A stretch of 57,525 bases of DNA from Tahibacter aquaticus (GTDB taxonomy: Bacteria > Pseudomonadota > Gammaproteobacteria > Xanthomonadales > Rhodanobacteraceae). The DNA is taken from assembly GCF_004363655.1 (NCBI RefSeq), contig NZ_SNZH01000026.1, forward strand, positions 1-57,525. Direction: 5' to 3'. Under the pieces are notes generated by a model. That model saw only the letters and a list, made by a program, of their open reading frames with translations. It did not search any database and had not been told where the DNA came from. This document shows, in pieces, positions 7,839 through 17,096 of the stretch. The position numbers were made by a program, and so were the translations under genes. Each line of letters starts with the position of its first letter. The first letter of the stretch is position 1.

Positions 7839-8276
7839 TCAGCCCGCTGATGCGCGACTGACGCTGTTGCCGTCACCGCTGTCGGTCACCGCGGGTGCGT
7901 TGCCCGACGCGGCGCGCTTCCACTGGATGCGATTTTCGTCGCCAGCAAGGCTGGCCTCGCCAAGCACCTCGACCACGAGTTCGTTGCGGTCGCCCGAGAC
8001 TTCGACCGACAGGCAGGTTCCTGTGAGCTTGAGCTTGTTGTCCTCGCCGGATACGGAAACATGCCTGCCCTTGCAGTCGAGCGTACCGGTCTGTTCGCTG
8101 TCGTGGATACTCAGCCAGGAGGCGCCACCGCGCGTTTCAACAACCACCTTGATGGTGCCGTCGCTGCGCACCTCGGCTTCCACGCCATCGGCCTTGGCGG
8201 CGATGCGCTCCTCGGCGGAAACCGTCAGCGCCGAGGCGGCGAGCGACAGCATCAAAACAGTGCGGCATGCGTTCAT
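7839..8276 (-). CDS. DUF3060-like secreted protein
   Basis: A 145-aa protein with signal peptide MNACRTVLMLSLAASALTVSA. The mature part has the repeated rung pattern of DUF3060: LDCKGRHVSVSGEDNKL, LTGTCLSVEVSGDRNEL, VEVLGEASLAGDENRI. Each rung is about 20 residues with a G-x-x-N turn, predicting a short beta-helix. Proteins of this family are periplasmic or surface proteins of unknown function. The gene stands alone, with REP-like elements on both sides, and is transcribed like its neighbours on the minus strand. Confidence 0.75.
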   Translation of the reverse strand: MNACRTVLMLSLAASALTVSAEERIAAKADGVEAEVRSDGTIKVVVETRGGASWLSIHDSEQTGTLDCKGRHVSVSGEDNKLKLTGTCLSVEVSGDRNELVVEVLGEASLAGDENRIQWKRAASGNAPAVTDSGDGNSVSRASAG

Positions 8277-8432
8277 TGTTTGTCCTCATGACATGTGGAA
8301 ATCGTATCCGTGATGCGGCAATGGCTTGTGCGTGCGCCACCAGATCCAGCACGCGATTCTGCGGATGTATGCGTTACTTGGCTGCGACGAAGCGCACAGA
8401 CGCGCGCTGGCGCGTTCGCGCATCGCCCGAAG

Positions 8433-8486
8433 ACCGGGTCAGGTTAACTTTGGTCTGATTAGCGCCAGTAAGTGAACCTGACCCCG
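8433..8486. repeat. REP-like inverted repeat
   Basis: ACCGGGTCAGGTTAACTTT pairs with AAGTGAACCTGACCCCG across a loop of about 16 nt. It separates the DUF3060 gene from the end of the choice-of-anchor D gene. Confidence 0.8.
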
Positions 8487-8517
8487 AGGCCTGTCCCGGG
8501 ACGATGGTGGCCGCGCG

Positions 8518-9282
8518 TCAGCTCCCTTCAAACCCGCTGGCAAAGATGGGCTCTTCCGGCAGTCCTAGCCCACTGAACGTCACGGATTCGGGACTCCCTG
8601 CCGTGTTGTGGAAGTTCACACTCAGCTGCGCCTCTCCGACGGCAACAGGTGTAAAGGTGTATCCCACCGTGCAGCTGAAGAACGCGTTGATGGTGAACGG
8701 GGGCTCGGGACAACCGCCGCCGGTACGCACGAAGGCGACCACGGGCGGCACCACGGCCGGTGCGATGCTCAGCACTTGCAGGCGAACCCGCCCTCTGTTG
8801 TGCAGCGTGACAAAATGCTCCTCACTGACCGTGCCGACCGGAAGTGGGGGCATGAAGCGGACTTGTCCCGTCGGGGGGTCGAGCTCCAGATCTGCCAGAT
8901 CGCCTTCGCCGGCCAGCGTGAAATCCTCGTAGGTGCCATCGGCTGTGGTGGCACGCAGGTACTGGTAGATCGTTCCGACGGCCTGCGGGCGGGACGTGTA
9001 GCCGAGGGTGCAGCTGGCCTGCGCGGCAAGGGTAAACGGCACTGTGCCGCAACTTCCGCCGGCGTTTGCAAACCTGCCGCTCGCAGGCGTCACTACGACG
9101 ACCGTCAGGGTCGCGTTGCCGGTATTGGTCAACTCCACATACTTCGGCTCAGAGGTGGCACCCACGGGGTCCAGGAACACGAGCTGGTTCGGGTTTGCGT
9201 CAAGCGCTGCTCGCCCACTGGCGGCCAAAAGGATGGCGCTGGCGACACCGAGACGGCCCACGCGCTTGATAAGTAGATTCAT
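8518..9282 (-). CDS. Secreted choice-of-anchor D protein with IFxxGF tail
   Basis: A 254-aa protein with a signal peptide (MNLLIKRVGRLGVASAILL to GRA). Two Ig-like domains follow, each with the choice-of-anchor D/ASPM-SPD2-Hydin signature: VELTNTGNATLTV ... FTLAAQASCTLGYT, and VTLHNRGRVRLQV ... FTINAFFSCTVGYT. It ends EEPIFASGFEGS, the short tail shared with five other secreted proteins in this window. The fold suggests a surface or extracellular adhesion module. No enzyme motif is seen. REP-like clusters flank the gene. Confidence 0.8.
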   Translation of the reverse strand: MNLLIKRVGRLGVASAILLAASGRAALDANPNQLVFLDPVGATSEPKYVELTNTGNATLTVVVVTPASGRFANAGGSCGTVPFTLAAQASCTLGYTSRPQAVGTIYQYLRATTADGTYEDFTLAGEGDLADLELDPPTGQVRFMPPLPVGTVSEEHFVTLHNRGRVRLQVLSIAPAVVPPVVAFVRTGGGCPEPPFTINAFFSCTVGYTFTPVAVGEAQLSVNFHNTAGSPESVTFSGLGLPEEPIFASGFEGS

Positions 9283-9445
9283 ATTCCGCCCTTCGATTTG
9301 TTGTTTTGATGACGCACAGCCCGCGTGCGCGGGTGAGTCTGCGCACGAACGACGCTATCGACAGGCCCGTGGGCCGCCCGATGGTTGGCGCAGAGCGCCT
9401 ATCGCACTTAAACGACGAAAGCACGGGAGTACTGCCATGGGCTAA

Positions 9446-9663
9446 CGGAGTCAGGTTCACTTCGGCGGCGCTGGCCGGAAGTTTCTGACCTGGGAATCAG
9501 CGATCGACACGCGGCTAACGGGGTCCGGCTAACGGGGTCAGGTTGACTTCCTCAGTAGCGCCAGCACGCTGACTCGACCCCGTCTCCCGCGGCGGCGGCT
9601 CGCAAGTCCTCGCCTACACGATGTCCGCGTCGGCATGGCCGGGGAATAACGGGGTCAGGTTCA
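9446..9663. repeat. Cluster of degenerate REP-like arms
   Basis: At least four arms of the GGGGTCAGGTTAACTT family occur here: near 9446 (ACGGAGTCAGGTTCACTT), near 9514-9550 (two direct arms), an inverted arm near 9570-9585 (CTGACTCGACCCCGTC), and a lone arm near 9646-9662. The stretch 9283-9719 has no other recognisable content. Confidence 0.75.
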
Positions 9664-9719
9664 GATGCCCGAAGGCCGGATGAAGCGCCGTCTCAAGCGA
9701 CCCGTTTCGTCGAGGGCTC

Positions 9720-11324
9720 TCAGCCTTCGCCGGTCATCGCCAATGCCAGCGCCTGCGCCACTTCGATGCCGTCGATGGCGGCAGAGTAGATGCCGCCGGC
9801 ATAACTGGCGCCTTCGCCGGCCGGGTACAGGCCGCGGGTGTTGAGACTCTGATAGTCCGCCCCGCGAGTGATGCGGATCGGCGATGAGGTGCGCGTCTCC
9901 ACGCCGGTAAGCACCGCGTCGTGCATGGCGAATCCCTTGAGCTGGCGATCGAGCGCCGGGATGGCTTCGCGGATGGCGGCGATGGCGTACTCGGGCAGGG
10001 CGGTGGAGAGGTCGCCCAGGCGCACGCCGGGCGTGTACGAGGGCTGCACGTCGCCGAAGTGCTTCGATGGCCGGCTGCGCACGAAATCGCCGACCAACTG
10101 ACCTGGCGCCCAATAATCGCCGCCGCCCAGCGCGAATGCCTGACGCTCCCACTGGCGCTGGAACGCGATGCCGGCGAGCGGGCCGCCGGGGTAGTCGGCG
10201 GGGCTGATGCCCACCACCAGGCCGGCGTTGGCGTTGCGCTCGTTTCGCGAATACTGGCTCATGCCGTTGGTGACGACATTGCCGGGTTCGGAGGTGGCCG
10301 CGACCACCGTGCCGCCAGGGCACATGCAAAAGCTGTAGACGCCGCGCCCGTTCTTCGCATGATGGACGAGGCGATAGTCGGCGGCACCCAGCAACGGATG
10401 CCCGGCGGAGGCGCCAAAACGCGCGTTGTCGACCAGCGATTGCGGGTGCTCAATGCGGAAGCCGACCGAGAACGGCTTGGCTTCGACATACACGCCGCGT
10501 TTGTGGAGCATCTCGAAGGTGTCGCGTGCGCTGTGGCCGATCGCCAGCACCACATGCTCGCACGGCAGCTCTTCGCCATCTTTCAGCACCAGACCGCGCA
10601 GGTGTCCGTCGACGATGCGCATATCGTCCACCCGTGCACCGAAGCGAATCTCGCCGCCCAGCGACTCGATGGTGGCACGCATTTTCTCGATCATGCTCAC
10701 CAGCCGGAACGTGCCGATGTGCGGCTTGCTCACGTACAGGATTTCTTCCGGCGCTCCGGCCCGCACGAACTCTTCCAGCACCTTGCGGCCGTAAAAGCGC
10801 GGGTCCTTGATCTGGCTCCAGAGCTTGCCGTCGGAGAACGTGCCGGCACCGCCTTCGCCGAACTGGACATTCGATTCGGGATCGAGCACCGCCTGGCGCC
10901 ACAGGCCAAAGGTGTCGCGAGTGCGCTCGCGCACCGCCTTGCCGCGCTCCAGCACGATCGGCCGGAAGCCCATCTGCGCGAGGATCAACGCCGCAAAAAG
11001 GCCGCAGGGCCCGAAACCGATCACCACCGGCCGTGATTTCAGTGTGGACGGTGCGTGGGTCACGAAGCGATAGCGCATGTCTGGGCTGGGGGCCACGTGG
11101 GCGATGCCGCGCGAGGCAATATCCGCGTTGACCGGGTCGCGCAGTTCGACATCGACCGTGTAGATCAGCGTAATGGCGCTGCGTTTGCGCGCGTCGTAGC
11201 TGCGCTTGTGGACCGTGAATCCGATGAGGTCGCCATCGGCAATGCCCAGCCGCTGCACAATGGCCGCCCGCAGGTCGGTCTCGGGGTGGTCCAGCGGCAG
11301 TTTCAGTTCGGTCAGACGCAGCAT
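9720..11324 (-). CDS. FAD-dependent oxidoreductase (COG2509 type)
   Basis: A 534-aa flavoprotein. The chosen start gives MLRLTELKLPLDHPE, the usual N-terminus of this family; the frame stays open 20 codons further but without support. After a small N-terminal domain of about 100 residues comes a Rossmann motif, GFGPCGL at about 103-109, then the conserved FGEGGAGTFSDGKL. The C-terminus has the second nucleotide-contacting segment NTRGLYPAGEGASYAGGI. The physiological substrate of COG2509 proteins is not established. It is divergent from another flavoprotein gene at 11449 with a 124-bp shared upstream region. Confidence 0.88.
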   Translation of the reverse strand: MLRLTELKLPLDHPETDLRAAIVQRLGIADGDLIGFTVHKRSYDARKRSAITLIYTVDVELRDPVNADIASRGIAHVAPSPDMRYRFVTHAPSTLKSRPVVIGFGPCGLFAALILAQMGFRPIVLERGKAVRERTRDTFGLWRQAVLDPESNVQFGEGGAGTFSDGKLWSQIKDPRFYGRKVLEEFVRAGAPEEILYVSKPHIGTFRLVSMIEKMRATIESLGGEIRFGARVDDMRIVDGHLRGLVLKDGEELPCEHVVLAIGHSARDTFEMLHKRGVYVEAKPFSVGFRIEHPQSLVDNARFGASAGHPLLGAADYRLVHHAKNGRGVYSFCMCPGGTVVAATSEPGNVVTNGMSQYSRNERNANAGLVVGISPADYPGGPLAGIAFQRQWERQAFALGGGDYWAPGQLVGDFVRSRPSKHFGDVQPSYTPGVRLGDLSTALPEYAIAAIREAIPALDRQLKGFAMHDAVLTGVETRTSSPIRITRGADYQSLNTRGLYPAGEGASYAGGIYSAAIDGIEVAQALALAMTGEG

Positions 11325-11448
11325 GAGGCGGGTTCGAAGTGTATCGGGGCGGCGATGTTGCCATGCTCGAGCCCGCACCTGCACGCAAGCCGCGGGCTGC
11401 CTCGTCGCCTACAATGGCCGGCCGCACAACCGACCGGATACTCCTTAG

Positions 11449-12648
11449 ATGACGCCAACCAGGACCGCCCCCGCGACGGCCGATGTTATCGTCATCGGCG
11501 GCGGCGCTGCCGGCCTCATGTGCGCGCGAGTTGCGGGCCTGCGTGGACGGCGCGTGCGTGTGATCGAGCACGCCAACCGCTGCGGCAAGAAAATCCTGAT
11601 GTCAGGCGGCGGGCGCTGCAATTTCACCAACAGCGGCACCACGGCGGCCAATTTCATCTCCGGCAACCCGCATTTTTGCAAGTCTGCGTTGGCGCGTTAC
11701 ACCCCGCAGCACTTCATCGAGATGGTCGAGCGTCACGGCATCGCGTATCACGAAAAGGAACTTGGGCAACTGTTCTGCGACGACTCATCGAAGCAGATCG
11801 TGAAGATGTTGCTGGACGAATGCGCCGATGCCGGCGTGCGTATCGACACGCAGTGCAGCGTCGAAAGCATCGAGCGCATCGACGATGGTTTCCGGGTGCG
11901 GACCACGCTCGGTGAATTGCGTGCGCCCGCACTGGTCGTCGCGACCGGCGGCCTGTCGATTCCCAGTATGGGTGCGACCGGCTTCGGCTACGAACTCGCG
12001 CGCCAGTTCGGTCACACCGTGCTGCCGACCCGGGCCGGCCTGGTACCGCTGACGCTCAGCGGCAAACATCAGGAACGTCTGGCCGACCTCAGCGGCGTCG
12101 CACTGCCGATCACGGCGCACTGCAATGGCCGTGAATTCAGCAATTTCATGCTCATCACCCATCGCGGTGTCAGCGGTCCGTCAATCCTGCAGATTTCCTC
12201 GTACTGGAACCTCGGGGACGCCTTGCACCTGGACCTGCTGCCGCAGGGCGATGCCTTCGAGATTCTCAAGGAACAGCGCAGCCGACGCCCGGCAGCGGAA
12301 TTGCGCACCACGCTTGGCGAACTGTTCCCCAAACGCTTCGCCGAACGCCTTTGCGACATCGGGTTCACCAGTCGCCCGATGCGTCAGTTCAACGATCCCG
12401 AACTGCGCGTCATCGCTGCGCAACTGCAACAGTGGCCACTGATCGCCAGCGGCACCGAAGGCTACCGCACCGCCGAAGTCACCCTCGGTGGTGTCGACAC
12501 CGACGAACTGTCGTCATCCACGATGCAATCCAAACGCGTCCCCGGCCTGTATTTCATCGGCGAAGTCGTCGACGTCACCGGCTGGCTGGGCGGCTACAAC
12601 TTCCAGTGGGCCTGGGCGTCGGGCCACGCCGCCGGATCGGCAGTGTAG
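11449..12648 (+). CDS. FAD-dependent oxidoreductase of the YhiN/HI0933 family
   Basis: A 399-aa flavoprotein with the dinucleotide-binding motif VIVIGGGAAGLMC (about 14-26) and the family hallmark GKKILMSGGGRCNFTN (about 46-61). The C-terminal signature GEVVDVTGWLGGYNFQWAW positions the isoalloxazine ring. This matches COG2081 (E. coli YhiN). Related BaiN enzymes act on bile-acid intermediates in gut clostridia, but that role should not be carried over here. The gene diverges from the COG2509 gene and is followed by REP-like sequence, so it is probably monocistronic. Confidence 0.9.
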   Translation: MTPTRTAPATADVIVIGGGAAGLMCARVAGLRGRRVRVIEHANRCGKKILMSGGGRCNFTNSGTTAANFISGNPHFCKSALARYTPQHFIEMVERHGIAYHEKELGQLFCDDSSKQIVKMLLDECADAGVRIDTQCSVESIERIDDGFRVRTTLGELRAPALVVATGGLSIPSMGATGFGYELARQFGHTVLPTRAGLVPLTLSGKHQERLADLSGVALPITAHCNGREFSNFMLITHRGVSGPSILQISSYWNLGDALHLDLLPQGDAFEILKEQRSRRPAAELRTTLGELFPKRFAERLCDIGFTSRPMRQFNDPELRVIAAQLQQWPLIASGTEGYRTAEVTLGGVDTDELSSSTMQSKRVPGLYFIGEVVDVTGWLGGYNFQWAWASGHAAGSAV

Positions 12649-12659
12649 GGCGGAAGATT

Positions 12660-12680
12660 AGGACACCCCCAATTCCACGA
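12660..12680. repeat. Single arm of a second REP-like family (GGACACCC)
   Basis: AGGACACCCCCAATTCC follows the flavoprotein stop. The same string recurs at 14359 (AATTTC end) and in paired form at 17232-17274. The rest of 12681-12892 has no gene. Confidence 0.55.
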
Positions 12681-12892
12681 GCGATTCGGACACGTGAGAC
12701 TCAAGGGCTCCGGCGAACAGGCAGATGAGCCGGGAGCCCGAATGATGCGGCACGGCGGGTGTTCCTCCTGACGTCCGGACGGGAAACGGCGGGCAGATTG
12801 CGCGCTTCAGGCGGGCCAGCTTCAGGCCCACGGCAGCGGGCCATATCGTGATGTTTCTGTTGAGATTGTCTCCGGTCCCTTAGAATAGCGCG

Positions 12893-13750
12893 ATGAAAAC
12901 CCCTACCGCGCTGCGAGCGCTGATCGACGACGGTGTCATAGACGAGGTGTTGCGTCCGCTCAAGAGCGGCAAGGAAGCGGCGGTGTACGTGGTCCGCAGC
13001 GGCGACGATGTCCGTTGCGCGAAGGTGTACAAGGACATGGCCCAGCGCAGCTTCCAGCAGCGTGTGCAGTATCAGGAAGGCCGTAAGGTGCGCGGCAGCC
13101 GCGAGGCCCGGGCGATCGGCAAGGCGACCTCGTACGGTCGCAAGCAGCAGGAAACCGCCTGGAAGAACGCCGAGGTCGATGCGTTGTACCTGCTGCGAGA
13201 AGCCGGCGTCCGCGTGCCTGTGCCCTATGGCTACTACCACGGTGTGCTGGTGATGGAGCTGGTGACCGACGCCGAAGGGTTTTCGGCGCCCCGGTTGGGC
13301 GAGGTCGAGTTGACGGCCGAGCAGGCGCGGGAATTCCATGCGGTGCTGGTGCGGCAGGTGGTGCGCATGCTCTGCTGTGGCCTGATCCACGGCGATCTGT
13401 CGCCGTACAACGTGCTGGTGGGGCCGGACGGCCCGATCGTGATCGATTTTCCCCAGGTGGTCAGTGCTGCCGGCAACAACGCCGCCCGCCAGATGTTACT
13501 ACGCGACATGAACAATCTCACCGCCAGCCTGGGGCGGTGGGCGCCGGAACTGCTCGACACCTGGTACGGCGAGGAAATGTGGGCGCTGTTCGAGGCAGGT
13601 GATCTCCTGCCCGACACGGCACTGACCGGCAAATTCGTGCATGACGAGCGCACGGTCGACGTGGATAGCGTGCGAGAGGCCATCGAAAACGCCCGTCAGG
13701 AGGCGCTGATCCGCCAGCAGGGGCGCGAGGCGGCGGCGATGGATGATTGA
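12893..13750 (+). CDS. RIO-type atypical serine kinase
   Basis: A 285-aa kinase-fold protein of the RIO family. LKSGKEAAVYVV is the flexible nucleotide loop and CAKVYKD carries the invariant lysine. The catalytic loop is HGDLSPYNVL, with D168 and N173. The metal-binding Asp is D185 in VIDFPQ, the RIO equivalent of DFG. The protein lacks the activation segment of ordinary kinases, as RIO proteins do. Bacterial RIO-like kinases are widespread but their substrates are poorly known. It precedes a DUF1456 gene by 60 bp on the same strand, so the two could be cotranscribed. Confidence 0.88.
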   Translation: MKTPTALRALIDDGVIDEVLRPLKSGKEAAVYVVRSGDDVRCAKVYKDMAQRSFQQRVQYQEGRKVRGSREARAIGKATSYGRKQQETAWKNAEVDALYLLREAGVRVPVPYGYYHGVLVMELVTDAEGFSAPRLGEVELTAEQAREFHAVLVRQVVRMLCCGLIHGDLSPYNVLVGPDGPIVIDFPQVVSAAGNNAARQMLLRDMNNLTASLGRWAPELLDTWYGEEMWALFEAGDLLPDTALTGKFVHDERTVDVDSVREAIENARQEALIRQQGREAAAMDD

Positions 13751-13810
13751 ACGCCTTCCCCTGCCTGGTCTGCAGCTACTGATGCACGTGTTTTCAACCA
13801 CCGGTCCGCC

Positions 13811-14281
13811 ATGATCAACAACGACATACTGCGCAGCATCCGCTACATGCTTGACCTGGGCGACCAGAAGGTCGTCGAAATCGCGAAACTGGTCGACCCG
13901 GCTTTCCCGCTCGAGAAGACCGACGTGCTGGCATTTCTGCGCAGGGAAGATGATCCCGAGTACGTCGTATGCAGTGATGGCGTACTCGCGCACTTTCTCG
14001 ACGGACTGGTGATCCATTTCCGGGGCCGCAACGAAAGCCTGCCATCACGGCCGGTGGAAAAGCGCATCACCAACAATCTGGTACTGAAGAAATTGCGTGT
14101 GGCCTTCGAAATGAAGGATGTCGATGTGCAGGATACCTTCGCCGCAGCAGGGTTTCCGCTGTCGAAACCGGAGTTGACCGCGCTGTTCCGCCAGCCTGGC
14201 CACGACAACTACCGGGCCTGTGGTGACCAGCTGCTGCGCAATTTTCTCAAGGGCCTGACCCTGCGCGTACGCGGCGAGTGA
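13811..14281 (+). CDS. DUF1456 family protein (YehS-like)
   Basis: A 156-aa protein made of two similar halves. Each half has the DUF1456 pattern: LRSIRYMLDLGDQKVVEI ... LHxFL-GLVIHFRGR, then LKKLRVAFEMKDVDVQDTF ... LRNFLKGLTLRVRG. The start MINNDILRSIRY agrees with E. coli YehS. No catalytic residues are known for the family. It follows the RIO kinase gene by 60 bp. Confidence 0.9.
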   Translation: MINNDILRSIRYMLDLGDQKVVEIAKLVDPAFPLEKTDVLAFLRREDDPEYVVCSDGVLAHFLDGLVIHFRGRNESLPSRPVEKRITNNLVLKKLRVAFEMKDVDVQDTFAAAGFPLSKPELTALFRQPGHDNYRACGDQLLRNFLKGLTLRVRGE

Positions 14282-14355
14282 GCAGGCTGCTCAAAACTTC
14301 TCGCTCACCGGCAGGCAGCGCCCTTCGCTGACCGGCATCTTGGCCAGCGAAGAAG

Positions 14356-14376
14356 ATCAGGACACCCCCAATTTCG
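14356..14376. repeat. Single arm of the GGACACCC repeat family
   Basis: ATCAGGACACCCCCAATTTC, nearly identical to 12660 and to the left arm at 17232. It lies in the 550-bp gene-free stretch 14282-14831, which also holds a decayed module gene. Confidence 0.55.
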
Positions 14377-14505
14377 ATTCTGCCGACACCTGAACCCGAT
14401 CGTTGCGGCGGCGTTCGCGCGGTCCGTGGGAATTAGCGTCAACTTCCAGGCCAGCAGCCCTCTTGCGCGGCGAAGGGCCGGCGTCCCTATCGAACGGCGG
14501 CGCGC

Positions 14506-14640
14506 GATGCAGGAACTCAGCGAAACCATCGCAAAGGCGCAGCGGGAATGGCCGGGCTCGCGCACGCACGGTGTGATCCTCGACGCCGTGGCCATCCAGC
14601 GCGCGCGATGTGCGCGGGCTGCTGGAAATCGGTTCGGGTC
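14506..14640 (+). pseudogene. Decayed copy 3 of the 92-aa module protein
   Basis: ELSETIAKAQ ... SRTHGVILDAVAI in one frame continues after a 1-nt shift as DVRGLLEIGSG in the next. These correspond to LSET, RSHQGILECVAI and DVRGLLEAS of the protein at 5354-5632. The N-terminal half, micro-ORF and structured leader are missing or unrecognisable. It is therefore an inactivated relative. Confidence 0.65.
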
Positions 14641-14831
14641 GTCGGTGGGCGGGGGGCGATCCAGAAGGCATCCACAGACGCGGATACGTACATTCGTACA
14701 GGTCCGGAATCGTATACCGGCGCGGGAGCGCTGCGATGTCACCCGCGGTGGCGGGCGGGTGCGGAATGTCTCGATTGCCGCGCGGATTGCGTAATTCTCC
14801 CTGTAGCCACTGGCCGGGACGAGGGGGTTTT

Positions 14832-16370
14832 ATGCTGAGCCGTCTGATACTGGGATTGGTCGCGTTGTGCGCGATGTCGTCCGCGTCGGCACTCGAGTAC
14901 GTACCGGATGGAACCTTCAACGCCGGCACTCACTACCTCGAGACGTTTTCAGGTCCGCCCGAGCGCCACTACCTTGGCCAGCGCATCGTCCGGCTGCCCG
15001 ACGGCAGCGTCATCGTCGGCGCGTTGGTGCCGCGCCAGGAGTTCGGTGCCTACGCGGTCGGACTCGTGCGCTACGACGCCGCTGGTGTCCGTCAGCCCTG
15101 GACGAATCCGGGCGTGTTTGGCGCGGCCGCCAACCGGTTCCTGATCTTCGATCCGCCGGGCTCGCCGCTGCGCAAGGTCCAGGGCGTCCACGATCTCGTC
15201 GTCTGGGGCGACCGGCTGTTCGTGCTCGTGAACGTGCAGATGGGCGACGCCGATGTTCCGCTACTGCCGCCGCCGATGATTTCGGTGGGCCACGTCGTCG
15301 AAATCCTCGTATTCGGCACCGACGGTGCGTTTCTCGGTTCGACCGTGGTCATGCCGCCGAACAGTCCGAAGTTATATTCTGCGGGCGGTATCGCGCTCTA
15401 CGTGCCCGACCTGACCGCGCCGTCGCCGGCCCTGCATCTCGTCTACGCCGGCACCACGCACGGCACTGGCACCGACCGGCGCGCCGATTTCGTACGCTAC
15501 GAGGTCGGCAGCGGCGCCAGGCTGACGCGCCTCGTCCGGAGGCAGCCGAACCCCGTCAGACTCTGCGACGGCGACCGAGGTTGCGACATCCGCGAGATCG
15601 CGCTCGGCGGCCGGTCTTCGCCGGCCGAGCCGCCCCGGATCTACCTCGCCGGATCGCACAATTTCGGGAGCGGTGCCAGGGACCATCTGGTCATGCGCGT
15701 CGACGTGAACGGCGCTCCCGTCGCCGGGTTCGGCAGCGGCGGTGCGGTGCGCATCGACTACCCCGCCTCGTCGTTCGACGACGATCGCGGCCAGGCGCTC
15801 GCCGTCACACACCGCGGCAGCAGCCTGAACCAGGACGCGATCTATGTCGCCGGTGAGATCACCGGCCAGTGCAGCAGCCGTGCGGGTCTTGCGAAGATCC
15901 GCGCCGACGGCACGCTTGATCCGGCGTTTGGCGCAAGCGGCACAGGCACGGTGACTTGGTCGATCCCCGGCGCGGCACCCGAACACACACCCTGCGGCCC
16001 GTGGATTGGCGGCCTGCGGCTGCGCGACACGAGCGGCATCGTCGCGAGCGACGGCAAGATCGCGCTCGTGTCGCAAGCGGAATACGCGACGCCACCGGGT
16101 GGTACCGAGTTCAAGACGGAAGCACTGCTTACCGTGTTCGACGCCGCGACCGGTGCGCGCGAGGCGAACAGCTTGGTGCCGTATCGCGAGAACGGCGTAC
16201 GGGTGCGCCATTCCGGAACCGGCGCACTCGTCGCCGACGGCGCGGGGCGCTACACGATGACCGGGCACGTGCGGTATTTCGCGAGCGCTGCGCCGAACCT
16301 GGTCGGACGACATCACGTGGCGACCGTGCGGCTCGTTGTCGAAAGCTCGTTCGCCGAGGTGATGGACTGA
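14832..16370 (+). CDS. Secreted delta-60-repeat-like protein
   Basis: A 512-aa protein with signal peptide MLSRLILGLVALCAMSSASA. The ATG at 14832 has a GAGGGGG site just upstream; a longer in-frame reading would bury the signal. The mature chain has delta-60-type units in which a value report is followed by G-x-x-D-P-A-F-G-x-x-G: ADGTLDPAFGASGTG and NGAPVAGFGSGGAVR. A propeller-like fold is likely. It ends VESSFAEVMD, which may be a degenerate version of the IFxxGF tail but is not convincing. It is related in design to the protein at 53094-54659. Function unknown. Confidence 0.7.
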   Translation: MLSRLILGLVALCAMSSASALEYVPDGTFNAGTHYLETFSGPPERHYLGQRIVRLPDGSVIVGALVPRQEFGAYAVGLVRYDAAGVRQPWTNPGVFGAAANRFLIFDPPGSPLRKVQGVHDLVVWGDRLFVLVNVQMGDADVPLLPPPMISVGHVVEILVFGTDGAFLGSTVVMPPNSPKLYSAGGIALYVPDLTAPSPALHLVYAGTTHGTGTDRRADFVRYEVGSGARLTRLVRRQPNPVRLCDGDRGCDIREIALGGRSSPAEPPRIYLAGSHNFGSGARDHLVMRVDVNGAPVAGFGSGGAVRIDYPASSFDDDRGQALAVTHRGSSLNQDAIYVAGEITGQCSSRAGLAKIRADGTLDPAFGASGTGTVTWSIPGAAPEHTPCGPWIGGLRLRDTSGIVASDGKIALVSQAEYATPPGGTEFKTEALLTVFDAATGAREANSLVPYRENGVRVRHSGTGALVADGAGRYTMTGHVRYFASAAPNLVGRHHVATVRLVVESSFAEVMD

Positions 16371-16544
16371 GAGTGCCGTTCGACGGAGCGGGGCTGCCAT
16401 CCTCCGGACGATTCCCGTTCACCGCGAGCGCACGACTGGTGGGGTGGTCATGCATCGACGCGCATCCCTGCCCTCGTGCCAGAAGTCAGGCATCGAGCGG
16501 AGCAGACAGATTCCAGGAACCTGCTTATGCGCATCATGAACTTT

Positions 16545-16606
16545 GTGGGTGTGCCGAATTTCGCCTCGCCTGAACGTTGTGGGCGTCCCGAAATTTCGCC
16601 GTCCCG
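16545..16606. repeat. Two direct GTGGGNGTNCCGAAATTTCG units
   Basis: GTGGGTGTGCCGAATTTCG and GTGGGCGTCCCGAAATTTCG follow each other about 35 bp apart. They resemble the right arm (GGTGTCC) of the second REP-like family and lie in the gene-free 16371-16658. Confidence 0.45.
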
Positions 16607-16658
16607 AAGTTCGCCGGCATCGGACCGGCTAAGCCAACCTGATGCACTTGCCGCCGAA

Positions 16659-17096
16659 TCAACGATTTCCGTTCGGACGGGATGGCAGCAGCGTCAACAG
16701 CGTGATGACCGTCGGAAAAATAAAGCCCTTCAGGTACGAGAACGGATCACGCCCTGCAGTAAAGGCGACGGGGATATCGCCAAAATGCGCCCAGTAGTGG
16801 GTTGCAACCAGTACGCCGATGCCAGCCCACATCACCCATAGAGCGCGGCGGAAGCCGCACACCACCAGCGCCAGTCCGATGATGATGCTGAGACGGAGCG
16901 CCGACTGGAGGTATTCGTAGGACTTTGGCGTTCCGTTCGCGGTCCTGTCGTAAAGCCCTTCATGGTTACCGACGCCCAGATAGAGGTCGTAGAGGACCGT
17001 CACGTGATAGAAGATCAGCAGGCCGGCAAGAACACCGACGATCACGCGGCGAAGCAGCAGGAAGCGGTTCGCGGCGAGCATTGCAGAAATTGGCAT
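16659..17096 (-). CDS. Small integral membrane protein, four predicted helices
   Basis: A 145-aa hydrophobic protein. Likely start MPISAMLAANRFLLL; another Met five residues later is possible. Hydrophobic stretches include VIVGVLAGLLIFYHVTVLY, a pair near SALRLSIIIGLALVV and ALWVMWAGIGVLVATHYW, and FIFPTVITLLTLLP. Conserved-looking polar residues (HYWAHFGD) lie between helices. No family was recognised. REP-like elements flank it on both sides and it seems to be a single gene. Confidence 0.6.
   Translation of the reverse strand: MPISAMLAANRFLLLRRVIVGVLAGLLIFYHVTVLYDLYLGVGNHEGLYDRTANGTPKSYEYLQSALRLSIIIGLALVVCGFRRALWVMWAGIGVLVATHYWAHFGDIPVAFTAGRDPFSYLKGFIFPTVITLLTLLPSRPNGNR

Noticed and set aside
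14867-15856. 329-codon Arg-rich frame overlapping the delta-60-like gene
   Set aside because: Out-of-frame shadow; the frame from 14832 has a signal peptide, a ribosome site and delta-60 motifs.
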